Positions 63,611 through 64,000 of a stretch of 64,000 nucleotides of DNA are shown here, piece by piece. The stretch comes from Sulfurimonas sp. Lineage in GTDB: Bacteria; Campylobacterota; Campylobacteria; Campylobacterales; Sulfurimonadaceae. The translations under genes and the position numbers were made by a program. Within the stretch, counting starts at the first letter, position 1, and each line of letters begins with the position of its first letter. The notes under the pieces are model-generated. The model was not told the DNA's origin. It did not search any database and worked only from the letters and a program-made list of their open reading frames with translations. Location: contig NZ_JBFHGL010000002.1 in assembly GCF_041583195.1 (NCBI RefSeq), positions 124,001 to 188,000 on the forward strand, read 5' to 3'.

Positions 63611-64000
63611 ATGGTAACAGTTCAAAATCTAACAAAACGTTTTGGAAACAGAGTTTTGTTTCAAGAGATAAACCTAAAACTTGACCGTCATAAGCGTTAC
63701 GGTCTTATCGGTGCTAATGGTGCCGGAAAAACTACATTTTTAAAAATCTTAAGTGGACAAGAGACTGAGTATGAGGGTGAAGTGATCATCCCTAAAGCTA
63801 ACAAAGTCGGTGTACTTGGGCAAAACCAGTTTGCATTTGAAGACTACACTATTATGGATGCAGTACTTTATGGTAACAAAAGACTTTACGATGCAGTAAA
63901 AGAGAAAGAAGATCTTTATGCAAACGGTGACTTTGAAGATGATGCTGTAAACAACCGTTTAGCAGAACTTGAAGTTATCTCAGTTGAAGAAGATCCAACT
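63611..64000 (+). CDS. ABC-F family ATPase, N-terminal part
   Basis: The window ends in this gene after 130 codons. The first ATPase domain starts MVTVQNLTKRFGNRVLF and has the Walker A GANGAGKTTFLKIL and Q-loop VGVLGQNQFAFEDYT. There is no membrane part, as expected for ABC-F proteins (EttA/YbiT/Uup group), which act on the ribosomal E site. The ALYGNKRLYD-like stretch and following helical insertion favour a YbiT-type member. Completeness cannot be judged here. Confidence 0.85.
   Translation, partial: MVTVQNLTKRFGNRVLFQEINLKLDRHKRYGLIGANGAGKTTFLKILSGQETEYEGEVIIPKANKVGVLGQNQFAFEDYTIMDAVLYGNKRLYDAVKEKEDLYANGDFEDDAVNNRLAELEVISVEEDPT

Noticed and set aside
1-64000. CRISPR arrays, insertion sequences, prophage, tRNA or rRNA genes
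   Set aside because: I saw no spaced direct repeats, transposase or integrase reading frames, or tRNA/rRNA-like sequence. The only tandem repeat noted is the short one inside infB.

Overview
The window is chromosomal DNA of a Campylobacterota (epsilonproteobacterial) organism, most like a Sulfurimonas/Sulfuricurvum-type chemolithotroph. Supporting signs: AT-rich DNA with plain TATAAT -10 boxes; fumarate reductase in the order frdC-frdA-frdB with a single di-heme cytochrome b subunit; an lpxC-tsaB-thrB-ylxR-infB-rbfA-rimP gene order that I recall from Campylobacter; a stand-alone FlhB C-terminal homologue (FlhX type); RNase Y; a class II fumarase; an MQO-type malate oxidoreductase; and many PAS, chemoreceptor and c-di-GMP proteins. 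I saw no insertion sequence, prophage, CRISPR array, rRNA or tRNA. No gene-free stretch exceeds about 220 bases, so coding density is very high.

Layout. 1-3 kb: end of a CDF metal exporter, an ArsC-family reductase, a small Cys/His-tailed protein, and a PAS protein plus CZB chemoreceptor pair flanked by two nearly identical hairpins. 3-8.5 kb: RNase Y and a folate enzyme, a TlpA-like lipoprotein with FtsY, then FlhX and a FliK-like protein. 8.6-9.6 kb: a protein with EF-hand-like Asp-rich loops. 9.65-28.03 kb: a continuous minus-strand run with small gaps, frdCAB-gdhA-mscS-flhB-(DHH-like)-M23 peptidase-lpxC-tsaB-thrB-ylxR-infB-rbfA-rimP-ribD-menG-fumC, ending in a hairpin. 28.18-41.1 kb: a complete plus-strand nuoA-N operon for NADH-type Complex I with fused nuoCD, classical nuoE/nuoF, an unusually short nuoG and an enlarged nuoH. 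41.2-45.4 kb: a CZB chemoreceptor followed by a REC-PAS-PAS-PAS-HD-GYP protein. 45.4-52.7 kb: mixed small genes, including an M23 peptidase, rhodanese, a tiny membrane protein, DUF445, a membrane coiled-coil protein, a YgbA-like protein, a triheme cytochrome, an S4 protein and a SprA-like metalloprotease. 52.9-64 kb: cold-shock protein, ackA/pta, PAS-SpoIIE phosphatase, GNAT, a heme-sensor GGDEF-EAL protein, mqo, a PAS-PAS-GGDEF protein and the start of an ABC-F ATPase.

How it fits together. Complex I, FrdCAB, MQO and FumC form a menaquinone-linked, fumarate/malate-centred respiratory and (reductive) TCA set; MenG completes menaquinone. Pta-AckA link acetyl-CoA to acetate. Around this core sit redox-type sensors: three Aer-like PAS proteins sharing an R-[HD]-x-DMP motif, two CZB chemoreceptors and a CxxCH sensor. 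They feed chemotaxis, c-di-GMP turnover and a PP2C-type phosphatase.

The most interesting leads are: several genes whose only good promoter places transcription start on the start codon (leaderless candidates); the reshaped NuoG and NuoH; a ribosome-binding site caught in an inverted repeat ahead of a diguanylate cyclase; a DHH-type protein that appears to have lost its catalytic residues inside a cell-envelope operon; and interlocked palindromic stop codons at convergent gene ends. I do not see a clearly new multi-gene system; the window is mostly core genome.
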